A stretch of DNA of 64,000 nucleotides. Source: Dipteris shenzhenensis (taxonomy: Eukaryota > Polypodiophyta > Polypodiopsida > Gleicheniales). The notes beneath the pieces were generated by a model. The model saw only the letters and a list, made by a program, of their open reading frames with translations, did no database searches and was not told the origin of the DNA. Position numbers and translations under genes: made by a program. The first letter of the stretch is position 1; every line of letters begins with the position of its first letter. Location: NCBI GenBank assembly GCA_047967505.1, contig CM106540.1; one strand, given 5' to 3'. This document shows, piece after piece, positions 53,460 to 64,000 of this stretch.

Positions 53460-53552
53460 AAGTCACTTTGTGGTTGTTTGTACTTTGTCTCATAGACCCA
53501 TGAGGTCTTCTACAGATGATAACATCTCTCTCTCTCTCTCTCTCTCTCTCTC
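53460..53552 (+). mobile_element. LINE 3' end remnant with (TC)n tail
   Basis: tttgtctcatagacccatga ggtcttc matches the LINE 3' end at about 61975-62003 and is followed within 25 bp by (TC)n at 53525-53552. The broken frame just upstream (RFIEE..ENFIQDQGRAIRE, near 53210-53270) may belong to the same element, but I cannot show it. Confidence 0.6.
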
Positions 53553-54026
53553 GCGCTAAAATTATAAAAATTCCATGAAAATTTGACAAATTTCATATAT
53601 TAAATATTTTTTTGTGAATATGCTAAATATACTTTTTGAAAATTTTGTTAGATGTATACACTTAAGTGCCACAAAATGGACATGCACACTTGATTCCAAT
53701 TTATATGAAATTTTTATTGTAATTGTAAGGATAATAATGTGGGGGTTTGATCTATTGTAAACATTAAATTGCTCAAACTTGCATAGAAGGACCAATAAAA
53801 TGTACTGTTGTTGCCAATAGATAGCACAAGTCACTATATCCATCTATTCCTACAAGAGTTAAAAAAAAACCAATGTTTCAGTTGGTTATAGTTATAATGG
53901 ATCAAAGTCTATAGCTATAGGAGTAGATCAAGAATTAAGCCCCTTTTACTAAGAGCCACTTTGCAACACACTAAACATGCCTATCAATTTATGATGTCCC
54001 TCACTCTCTGTCACTTTATTTTGTTT
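53553..54026. other. AT-rich unassigned DNA
   Basis: No coding or repeat signal. Confidence 0.4.
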
Positions 54027-54172
54027 GTACCCTCTCTCATCTTCTTTTCATGTCCTTATCTTTTTTTGTATCCTCTCTCATCTTCTTTTTTCTTGTACCC
54101 TCTCTCATTGTCTTTTCATGTCCTTATCTTCTTTTTGTTTATACCCTCTCTCATCGTCTATTCATGTCCTTT
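54027..54172 (+). repeat. Pyrimidine-rich minisatellite
   Basis: Four irregular units, each opening taYcctctctcat and continuing cttttcatgtccttatctt, at 54027, 54068, 54095 and 54140. Confidence 0.8.
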
Positions 54173-55930
54173 CACGTGTGCAATTTGGAATTCTAGATTA
54201 CTTGGGATTTACTTCATGAGGTGATGCATTGTTAGCATTACCATCCAATGGCCATCGTTGTAACTTTGTGTTGAAATGTGTTGTATAAATTATTGTGTAC
54301 TTCGTTATTTAGAAACTATCACTATTTAATGATGAAATGGGCAATATCATCAAAATCATTTAGCAAATTAATCATACATTGAAAACATAAGTAGAGTAAA
54401 ATATATTCATGTTGTTCTCATGTCATTGCTAGTCCATGATTGCTAGCACCTTATTTAGTGTACCATTGCCATTACTAGGAAATTTAACTATCGCGAATGT
54501 TTAGTGTTAACTTTTTCCCCTTTGATTTTTTTGATTCATCTTAGTTTGGATCAAAATTGTGATGGATGTAGCCCATGTTTCAAGAATTTTGAGATTGACT
54601 CAGCTATACCATCCTTGTGGATTTTACTCCCATGCACATCCTCTTGTGCACGTGGATTCAAGTGGCTATGGCTTAAGGGATTGTAGTATAGAAACCCCTA
54701 TCACATGCATGCTTAGACCTCCAAAAAACACCCTTGTATCCATTTCAACAATATACCCTTTTAGTATATTATATGTATAGCTATTTGCTTGAAAATAAAG
54801 CATAACCCCATCCCTAGTTTTGAAAAACTATTTTCTTAAATATAAGGGGTGGGTACTTAATTAAGAGGGATCCCTTGGGGGTATAGAGAGTATAATGGGT
54901 CAATGATACATTAAATTTCTCCCTACCATGATGCATAATGAAGTTTTTTTATCAAGAACTAATTAAGTGACATTAATGATATTCACGAGCCACTTAGGAG
55001 TAGGATCTTGTGATTTTAATGTCTATCTTCAATGAGTAGGTGTAGCATTTAATATTCATTTCTTCTTATCACTCTTTGGCTCAAAGATTAGCTTTAGGTA
55101 GGTATAGCATTTAGTAGCCACCTTCTTCAATGGCTAGGTTTAGCATTTGGTAATCACTACTCGCAAGTTTACCTCCTCCTTCTCATCCTTCCATTGCCTC
55201 CAACCTTTTCACCTATTTCTCTATGTGTTTCTTCTAGCTTATGCTCTACGTACCTTAAACTTTCTTGTCTCTTTACCTTGTCCTAGTAGCTACTTTAGTT
55301 CTTGCTCTAAAAGCCCATGCAACTTTGTTGAACTTTCTTCAACTTTGGGTTGCCTTATCCTTTCTTTTTAGGAGGCCATTGCAGGTTTTAATGAATGAGC
55401 TATCAACTAACTAGTGAGTGGAGCCTTACATCTCTACAATTATATTAGGGATTAGTAGTTTTCCCCAAGGAGAGTTATGTGTTAACCTTAGCGAGTTACT
55501 TTTGGATTTATGAATCACCTTTTCTTTTTTGTTAAGGCTCTCATGTCTCTTAGGGTAGCCTCTGTTTCTTTCATGTTTTTCTATAGACTAAGTCTTGTAT
55601 ACTTTATAAAATTCTAAATGGTAGCTATTCATGTAGTTTTGAATTGTGCCTATGCAATGACAAAATTTGGTACTTTTGGTATTATTAATTTTTAAGTATT
55701 AGTGAAAGTTTTTTGAATGGTCTAGATTTTTTTGCCAAATTTTGTAAGGAATTCTAACAAGAATAATGATTTTCCAATGCTTTGAAATCTTAAAAGATAA
55801 GCTACGATTTTTTTTGCTAATGTATTATAATATTATATTAACATACCTTTGATAAAAACATACCACCTTAATATTAGGTAGCCCACATTTTGCTAGCTCA
55901 ACTCTAGCAAAACATCAAATTTCAAGCAAT
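54173..55930. other. AT-rich unassigned DNA
   Basis: 1.75 kb without recognisable gene or TE. Several short in-place repeats (for example tagcatttagtagcc and tagcatttggtaatcac near 55045-55160). Confidence 0.45.
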
Positions 55931-55974
55931 GGAGCATTGAGAAGGGGATTATTCGCTCCCATGACAAGCTTATT

Positions 55975-56832
55975 TTGGCTACAAGAGGGATATACCACGT
56001 ATTTTTCTTCTCCTTTATACACATCCAAACAATTGAGGAGGAGTTCAAGCAAGAAGGTAACACTAGCAATGCGGACGATGAGGAAGATGAGGAGGACAAT
56101 GACCTTATTGGTCTACCTAACCACAATGATGATGCGCATGATGAGCAAGATGAGGGTGATGATGATGACTCCGATCCTTGTGGCCTTGTCCATTAAATTT
56201 TAGGTGTAAATGTTTAAACTCTTCTACACCCCCCCCTCTCTCTCTCTCTCACACGCACACACTTATATCAATAAGATTTGCATTTCCCTCATTGAGAAGG
56301 TAGAGAGTCTAAAAGCTACAAATATGAGATTATTGGTTGAGAAAAGACATGTGGAAAAGGCACTAAATGAAATGAAGAAGCAAGGCAGGAAGTTGCAGGC
56401 TTGTTGCAACAAGAATGAAAGAAAGAGAAATTTAAGAGAGAGGAATGGGAGAAAGAAAAAATGGAATGGGAATTTGCCAAAACCAGCCTTCAAAGCAAAA
56501 TACATGCATTGGAGATCGAATCACAGCAAGTCAAAGAAACAAAAGGGAGGATAGAAAAATTGGTGAAAACACTCAAAATTGAGAATGCCAATCTCAGGAA
56601 AGATATAGCAGCCATGCAGAAAAGCATGCAAAACTTAAATAGTAAATTAATAAAGGGGAAGCCAAAATATTGGAATGGAAAGATGTGGTTAAGAAAGGTA
56701 CATCAGTCCCTAAAACGGAGATCATATCGAATGCCCTTGAAATCCCTGAATGTATTTGTCAGAGGCCTACCAGTAGGGGACATGCCAATGGTGGGACACC
56801 AAAATCTTGATGGGGGCCAATCTAACTTGTGA
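55975..56832 (+). pseudogene. Acidic and coiled-coil frames, possible LINE ORF1 remnant
   Basis: 55975-56196 reads an acidic tract (NADDEEDEEDNDLIG, DEGDDDDSD). 56210-56554 and 56461-56832 are two frames of one heptad-rich stretch (EKVESLKATNMRLLVEKRHV; KEKMEWEFAKTSLQ; RIEKLVKTLKIENANLRKDI), joined by a frameshift near 56430. No RNA-binding motif is visible. Its place directly before the LINE endonuclease, on the same strand, fits an ORF1 protein with an N-terminal coiled coil, but a decayed host gene is not excluded. Confidence 0.4.
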
Positions 56833-57186
56833 GGCAGGTAGCCTGGAGAGTGGGTAGAGTGGACAAACCAACAAGGCCATTTGTCGTGAGATTCTAGACC
56901 AAAGAGGATAGATCTATTTTTATGAGCATGAGGGCAACACTGAAAGGTACTTGGACCTACCTAGATGCTCCCTAGATGATGTCTCACCCTCCTACAATAA
57001 GAACATCAGAGAGAGGGAATGGTGAAAGTTATGGCAACAAGATAGGAAGGGAAATGGGCTGCATATAGAGAGGGCAAAGTGATCATTTGTGAGAGAGCAG
57101 ATAGAACACAAAGAGAAGAAAAGGAGGAAGGTAAAATAGTCAACATATGACGGTGTCGGGTTCCAAATATGAGAACACAAAGCATA

Positions 57187-59510
57187 ATACAAATAGATGT
57201 ATGGAATTGCAATGGAAACCTTTGGTCAAATGTAGGGGCTTTTTCAGAGACATACATTAACAAGGATGTGATATTTTACACAAAGACCCATGGGATTGTC
57301 TATAGTAACAAGATATATATGGGAATCAGCCTATAGAAAGGAGATGAGGAGAGACAGTGGCATACGAGGTTCAAGAGGAGTGGTAGTTCTTTTTAGGTCA
57401 TATATGAGACCCTACATATCTATGATGAGGAAGGAGAAGCATGCATGCCACATGTGGATACAAATTCAGCCACCTGGCACACACCCAATTTACATTGCAA
57501 TATGCTATTTCCCCCCAGATACAGATAAGGAGAGATCTTACTTCTGGATGAGCTCAACGCACATATCGGGAACATAAAAGTGGGCCGACTTGATTCTAAT
57601 ACTGATCCCATGAGAGTACTGGAGATAGATTCGACAGAGCTTGGAACAGCGGGACACTCAGAAGATGATGCATGTCACTGGTGGGTATGGCCAACCTGTA
57701 CTGGTATATGGGAGTAGTTCGTAATTTGATCATATACAATGGTCTTCTTTGATGGCCACTTTCGGGAGGGCTCACTTGCTTTCCACATGGAGGGGGTAAA
57801 GTACAATGGATTACCTTTTGGGATCTCCAATTTTTGTGTCACATGTACACGATCTCACTATCCCTCCCCCACTTGGTGCTGACCATTCCTATCTGATTTC
57901 AGTGTCTCAGCTTCCTTGTCAGTCAAGATGCACTTTGATCACACCCTTGATGCAGTATACATGAGTCATCTATTGCATGAGCTACCACACTCCCTTGATA
58001 ACTATGCAGACCTTGCTCATGCCTCAGACACTTTGATCATGCCCTTGATGCAGTATACATGAGTCATCTATTGCATGAGCTACCTCACTCACTTTGATCA
58101 CGCCCTTGATGCAGTATACATGAGTCATCTATTGCATGAGCTACCACACTCCCTTGATAACTATGCAGACCTTGCTCATACCTCAGACACTTTAGTATCA
58201 ATTGTCCAGGATGCCACAGTCAGATTCTTCCCCACGACTCGATCTTCATCATAATCTTCAGCTAGGAAGATGCCTAGGAACCCATGGTTTGATGATGAGT
58301 GTCAAGAGATGAGATCCCTCCTCATACAATAGAAGGCCCTGCGGCACCTTACAAGGATCGAGGCATAATGGATATCATGCCGAGCCTACTTGTCGGAAGA
58401 AACAAGCTTTCTCTCACATCGGATGGATGAGGTTATCAGATTCTTTCGAGGGAGATCCACCTTTGCATGGAGGCTAATTTTTTAGGATAAGTCACCCATT
58501 CCCATCAGCTGATCCCATAGGTCTGGCACACATATGCTACTTCACTCTATGATGTCCCAATGCAGACACCACTGGACATGTCCTCCTCACCCAAGCCCAC
58601 CATGTCCTTACTATTCATTGCACATAATGTAATGTCCCACTATGCCGGCTTCACAATCGGAAGGCTATGGATCACGAGGGATTGAGGATGGAATACCTAG
58701 CACATGGACATGAGATCCTAGCTTTGATCCTAGCATAGATGTTTAATCATGCGGTATGTCATGGATTTCGTCTTGCCTAGTAGAGCACCACCACCATTGT
58801 ACCGATACACAAAGTAGGGGACCCTATGGATATGGAGAACTACCACACACTCATGATAGGCCATACACAAGCCAAGATATACGGATCATTGCTAGAGCAA
58901 GAGATCAACTCTTATACTGAGGCACATGGGTAGCAGACATCAAGATAGGCGGGTTTTTGACGGTAGCATTCCACCCTTGACTACATCTTCACCCTGCAGG
59001 CAGTCATTGAGGAGGCGAGATCCAGATTGCCAAAAGTCTATGCTTGCTTCGTAGACTTTCGGAAGGCCTTTGACACAGTACCACAAGCTTGCCTAATTCG
59101 GAGACTTCTAGAGATGCAGATACCGAGAGTCATGGTTTGGGCATGATGAGCTTATACAAGCCTATCAGAGAGGGTGTGTGTGCCTAGTGGTTTGTCGAAT
59201 TGGATTGAGAGCACTATCGGAGTGAAGCAAAAGGATGCCCCGTCTCTTCGACACTCTTTGGCCTCTACATTGATGAGATTATGATGTTCTTTGACCACCT
59301 AGGTGGAGAGGGATCCTTGCTTGCAAATTTGATGATACAGATATTATTGTATGCAGATGACATAGTTCTCATCTCCTCCTCTGCGGCGGTAGGTCTACAG
59401 TGACATCTTGAGGCTCTTGATGTGTTTTTTAGGGAGAGAGACTTGACGGTCAACCTTAGCAAAACCAAGGTTATGATCTTCAGCACATCATGAGGAGTAC
59501 TTCAATGGCA
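57187..59510 (+). pseudogene. LINE endonuclease and reverse transcriptase remnant
   Basis: The APE-type endonuclease opens with the WNCNGN box. Its catalytic Glu motif TETH reads TKTH, so the active site is lost. The RT includes NYHTLMIGHTQAKIYGSLLE, an HSTLDYIFTLQAVIEEARSR stretch, CFVDFRKAFDTVP (motif A) and YADDIVLISSSAA (motif C, near 59350), then NLSKTKVMIFS. Stops interrupt nearly every domain. A triplicated segment lies at 57932-58200. Confidence 0.82.
57932..58200 (+). repeat. Threefold tandem repeat inside the LINE
   Basis: acttt-gatca-Y-gcccttgatgcag and tacatgagtcatctattgc start at 57932, 58030 and 58091. The first and third copies also share ccttgataactatgcagacc. Confidence 0.92.
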
Positions 59511-59956
59511 TAGTTTCACATGCTGAGGGGAGCTAGTGGAGATAGTACATTCATATACCTATCTTGGAGTAGTTTTTGCAGGGCCTATCTTCACGATGAA
59601 ACACGCAGCTCAGTCGCACAACTCACATGAGGGCAGGGGGCTCTAGCGCGGCTAGAGAGACAGTGCTTCTAGGCACACTTTTAGGATCCCTCGATAAAGG
59701 GATCGCTCTTTGATACACTAGTGATATCAACAGCCATGTATGCAATAGAGATGATTAAGACTAAGCTGTCAATCCCCCACCAGATCATGCAGGCTGAGTT
59801 TGCGATGACACCACTGTAGATTGATGCCATCTTCCAGATAGTGACATATCTACACAGAGTATGGGCCCTACCTAGATGGAGACTACCTTGATTGGCACTA
59901 GAGTTATCTCTACGACTAGCTGAGCGTGGAGACAACAAAGCTTGGTATTGTTATGG

Positions 59957-60945
59957 ATAAATTTGTCTAAGGAAAAAGGCATTAATATGTGTGTGTGTTT
60001 GTATGTGTGGCAATAGTATAATAAAATATGGTGTGCATAGGGCCAGGGTTGAGGTGGCAGGGCATGACCATGTGCCACCCTTCCATGTAAGAGGACCCAT
60101 AAGGTGTGATGTACATAATCCATGGTAGTAATATTATAAAATGTAAGGTGGCATGGCTCCTCCATGTGCCACCCCTCCACTTAGGCTGCATTTAGTGAGA
60201 TATGCCTCAAAGTCCATGGGAGAAGTAATATAAAATAGGTGGAGATGGATATTATATTGGGTTATTCCCTCCATATAGGATAGGCTCATGTGGGGGAGGT
60301 ATAGAAGGTCCAAGAGAGCAAGTTAAATAATGGGGAAAGTAGGATGATGTGGCAAGATTCCTTGTGCCAACCCTCCACTTGTCCTCCTAGAGGTTTGAAC
60401 ATATTATAAAATTAGGGAGAGACCAAGGGAGTATCATAGGCTTGAGATATAGGGCTTGATTTATGTGGAAAAATGAGGCAAAGAATTGTCGCACACAATT
60501 GAGAGTGCGTGACCGCCTAGCCCACATGGGAGACTTTTCCACACACACCATGCATGTGGAAGGATCCATTTATTGGGAGAGAGCCCCTCTCTTGGCTATA
60601 AAAGGAGGGGGCTATTCCTGGATGGGACACGCTCATTCTTGTAAAGCCACCTAGCTAGTACTTTGATTTCTCCCTTCCCTTCCTTTCAAAATAAAGCATG
60701 GTCGTCTTCCCTTGATGTCTCCATCTTTACATTCTTCCTCCCATCATGTATATGCTTCTCTTCCCCCTCTCCCTTTCCCCTTGTGCCATAGTCTCCCTCT
60801 TCATTCCCTCCCCTTCTAATTCCTTTTCCCCTCCCATGATAACGTTTCGCCCTCATGTTCTCCTTTCCTCTATGGCCCTCGAGCATCGCCATGCTTAGCA
60901 ACCTTTGGTCCTAATTTCTTTTCTAGCTAATAGTATGCACGCATC
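59957..60945. mobile_element. 989-bp insertion in the LINE
   Basis: Flanked by the 9-bp direct repeat TTGTTATGG (59948-59956 and 60946-60954). LINE coding similarity stops at the left flank (AERGDNKAWYCYG). It contains repeated gtgccaccc-type segments, a TATA-like GGCTATAAAAGG near 60596 and AATAAAGC near 60690. A 9-bp duplication suggests a Mutator-like DNA transposon, but I see no terminal inverted repeats and no transposase. Confidence 0.55.
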
Positions 60946-60954
60946 TTGTTATGG

Positions 60955-61480
60955 TTTTGGTCTCCAAGCATTCATATGGATCACCTCCCCCCCTTCCAGT
61001 ATAGTTTGGACTCCCCATCCCTTTTGATGCCATGCAATGAGATCAACCGCATCATATGGTTAGACCTACTCTAGTTATAGACATCATGGGCTTGGGGAGG
61101 GGACCAGGAGTTCCCCACCAAGATACAGTTTTACTGAGACCAATTCTTGAGAATATAAGAGTATGGAGTGATCATCACGCCCCAGTATCTAGAGGATAGA
61201 TGGGTTACCCATGCACTGAGGATTGCCATAAGACAGATGTGGGTCTCTTCTCACTAGTTGAGGACTGAGGTAGAGAGAGCTGCGGGTACACCTAGAGAGT
61301 AGCGGACCTGTGGACTATGTACACATGTAGCAATGAAGACAGAGGAGCATTTCCTATGTGTTTTTCTACTTATTACGAGATCCGACGGCATTATCACTGC
61401 TTCTTTTAGGAGGGACATGAATTCGATCCACTCTCCCATCTAATCCACTTCTATGACCAACTATGTGTTGGCCTCTTTCT
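60955..61480 (+). pseudogene. LINE C-terminal region, after the insertion
   Basis: The frame fragment TEEHFLCVF...ITRSDG resembles the conserved EEHFLxxCPxYxxIR C-terminal segment of these LINEs. The adjacent 61480-61860 is decayed sequence of the same element. Confidence 0.6.
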
Positions 61481-62039
61481 GATGGAGATGCGGTGACATA
61501 GAGAGACTCTATTACATCAGATCAAACAACACGAGGGGAAAACACCATATGGCACTGATTGGCAAGCATAGTGACACGATTTTTATACCTTTGAGTTAGC
61601 CGCAAGGCACATTGGAGTAGAGGATGAGAGCAGGAACCATAGAGGGTGGTTCAAGCACACACGATAGAGGTCCAACCCATTGCTGCTTTACTCATAGGAG
61701 ATTGATTGACCCGAGGCATCACCCTTGATGTCACCCATCACATACAAAGATCTCACAGACCATGCCCCCTGCCACAATCAGCGACACCATGATTCCCGGA
61801 TATGTCAGAGCTTTTGCACTACCTATTGGAACCTCTTGAGAGCCTCCGAGAATGTGTTCCTTTTTCAAGATTTGAATTTTTTAGATCATTAGCTTAGTAT
61901 AGCACTCAGCAAGAGCCTTAGCGAGCCCTTTGCTTCAGCCCATGGTGGCTTGTATGAGTTATTCTACTGATTTAAACTTTGTCTCATAGGCCCGTGAGGC
62001 CTCCCAAAGAAATACAAATTTCTTTCTTTCTTTCTTTCT

Positions 62040-64000
62040 CAACTTTCAAGTGTTTAATTTTAACAAATGATTTGGATTTGGTATTGGAGTGGTTGACTGC
62101 TTCGAAATCTGATGTATTGGGGTAGGGTCAAAATCCTTCTTTTACATTTACAGACAAATATGTTAGGACGTGTGTGTTAATGGCTATTTGCTAGCACATT
62201 TGTTGGCATTGGCTTAATGTTAGCACAAACATGACCTAATGGTTGTTTGCATATGGGTTGCTTTGATGGGCTTGCTTCAAACAAAATGGGTTGCTTCAAT
62301 TTTGAAGGGGTTGCTTGATGCACCATTATATGTGCAACTTGCAATCTATATTAAACTTAAATCATGTTCTATCAAATTATTAAGAACATTTCAATATTGT
62401 TTTTGATTTATGAGAGTCGACTCTCATGAGCCATGAACTATTACAGGGGCATCAAATGGCCAATCATGAAATCATAGAGAAAAAAGCGGGAAACTCAACT
62501 CAATAAAGTGGACATAGCTTATGTGCTTGCATGGCTCGTAACAAGAAAATAACATAAAACCTATGGTTGCAAGATGCAACATAAATCTAGGTAGATGGAT
62601 ACAAAACTACATGATAAATAGGACATCGTAATGGATCCTCACTTCCTTTAAGAATAGGTTCCATCAAGCATAGTTGATTCACGAGATGAAAACATATTAT
62701 TATTTCAATCTCATGTGACTGGACCCTCTACAAAGCAGCTTTATATTCCATGCACTCTTCTCGTAGACACATGTTAATTCTGTCAAGCTTACCAATTGTG
62801 CTGTCAACATCTGTCATTTCATGTTGGTTGTCCTCAAAATGAGCTTCTTTTTTTTCACGAAGTCTTTGGAGATGCTCTTCCATAGTATTTTGTGCTCCTG
62901 CCAACGCATTTGAGACCATGTCTTATGTAACGGTGATATCTGTTTGAGGCCTCATCTGTTTGTCACTCAAGGAAGAGAAGCAACAGGGAGTACTTTCACA
63001 AAATGCCAATATAACATCTTTGCAAAGTATAATAGAACATGTCCATGGTGAGGCTCCTTGCCATATACATCAATGAAAATATCACGTGCTCAAGCTCAGA
63101 TCTCTGTGTGCCTACAGTCACTTATCTTTCATCTACCATCTCGCTCAATAGGCTGAGATTTTGATGTCGAACACCTCCGTCTTCTTTGGTTTCCCTCAAC
63201 TTTTGATTTCTCCCCCTCTGCTTGAGTTGGGCAGATGGGAAATACTTCTTCCTTGGATACTAGTTTTTTTATATCTTTCCATTGGGAGAGGCAAATGCTA
63301 AACTTAAGCATAAGGAAAATTTTGATATTGACGACTCAAGCATGTAACATTTAACAATTTAAAGCATACAATATGATATAGATTGTATGCATGTTTCGTT
63401 TCGTCAATTAGATTCAACTTCACATGCATGCAAAACCAAAAATGACATGCATCCAAATTTAAAAAATGGCAAAAACCACCTCTTTCTTCGAGAGAGCCAA
63501 GGGACTTGTAAGAGTGGTCCCATCTGGCCTTATGAGCACATGGACCAAGGACTACTCTGTAGGCCAAGCCCTGGCATGGGGCTCAAGGTAAGAGAGGAGA
63601 ATTTACCTCTGAAATCAAAATCATTGCAAAAATGAACCAAACGCCCGTTAGCTACCAATTGCGTTGATCGGGATAATCGCATGGCATTTACCTCTTATAT
63701 AAATGAGGCAGTCCTAGTACCGCCGATATATAAATTTACACCATCGGTAAGCATTAATACCGACAATATGAATATTAACGCCGGTGCTATTATTGCCTGA
63801 ATTCATAAATAGAGTGTTCACGAATGTTAATAACAAGAAAAGTCTTTGCATTGGGGAAATCATAAAGTCCCTTGACAGCCTTCTCTTCTCCCTTGAAGCG
63901 AGATCTACCCCTCAGTTCTCTTTCTAAGACTCTTGGACATTCTCTTTTTGAGGTGTCTTATTGACTTCCTCTATCTTTTGGTTTCTTTCTCCCTTTTTTC
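62040..64000. other. Unassigned terminal 2 kb
   Basis: No gene or TE domain can be supported. A short minus-strand frame (62728-62919) has a heptad-like sequence, HLQRLREKKEAHFEDNQHEM, with no recognised family. Near 63720-63785 the words taccgccgata, ccatcggtaa, taccgaca and cgccggtgc recur at about 25-bp spacing. Confidence 0.4.

Larger units (their letters stand above)
57187..62039 (+). mobile_element. Decayed LINE (non-LTR retrotransposon)
   Basis: Endonuclease start (57187-57300, IQIDVWNCNGNLWS then YTKTH), endonuclease middle (LLDELNAHIGNIK near 57550), RT (58800-59510), C-terminal region (59640-59956 and 60955-61480) and 3' end (61860-62019) followed by (TTTC)n at 62020-62039. Many stops and shifts. 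An unrelated 989-bp segment (59957-60945) splits the C-terminal region. The type matches LINEs I recall from ferns, lycophytes and bryophytes; clade not determined. Confidence 0.82.

Noticed and set aside
1-64000. CRISPR arrays, bacterial operons, rRNA genes
   Set aside because: No regularly spaced repeat-spacer pattern, no ribosome-binding-site-led gene strings and no rRNA signature; spliced exons and LTR elements show plant nuclear DNA.

Overview
The window is nuclear DNA of a land plant with a large, repeat-rich genome. It has one recognisable host gene, and nearly everything else I can identify is transposable-element sequence. The gene is an eight-exon orthologue of plant LFR (LEAF AND FLOWER RELATED), an armadillo-repeat nuclear protein known as a partner or subunit of plant SWI/SNF chromatin remodellers. 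By splicing exons on frame, phase and AG/GT borders I get a 1,389-bp CDS (462 codons plus stop) spread over 45.4 kb (3730-49097). Very long TE-filled introns, LINE remnants of a type I associate with mosses, lycophytes and ferns, and a Penelope-like element point to a non-flowering plant, most likely a fern. That assignment is an inference and I cannot name a species.

Layout. 1-3729: upstream DNA with an LTR/leader fragment (K1). Exon 1 (3730-3916) encodes an AT-hook. Intron 1 (21.3 kb) holds a solo LTR (4536-4997) and one Ty3/gypsy element J (6038-24276, target duplication CTATG). Nested in J are copia A inside the left LTR (6432-12359, duplication GATTC), copia F inside the integrase (12961-15820, duplication TCTCC), an LTR-like block H (about 20153-21210), and element G (21537-23601, duplication CAACG). 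Part of J's interior is inverted. Exon 2 is 25168-25337. Intron 2 (13.9 kb) carries minisatellites, a LINE 3' end, a Penelope-like reverse transcriptase (27400-29240) joined to a copia 3' half C (29270-31342), a copia RNase H remnant D, and an intact-looking copia B (32719-38971, duplication TATAA). Exon 3 is 39277-39419. Intron 3 holds decayed copia E (39790-42915). Exon 4 is 43467-43723. Intron 4 carries LTR/leader fragment K2. Exons 5-8 (47683-49097) are compact and end the gene.

Downstream (49098-64000) I see no host gene. There is a dispersed repeat copy, a Helitron N-terminal remnant (50754-51639), C- and CT-rich low-complexity DNA, a LINE 3'-end remnant (53460-53552), a possible LINE ORF1 (55975-56832) and a decayed LINE (57187-62039) split by a 989-bp insertion.

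The target duplications and LTR identities give a relative history: J is oldest (about a dozen differences between its LTRs by eye), while copia A and copia B have LTR pairs that look identical and are recent. All coding TEs except copia B are visibly broken.
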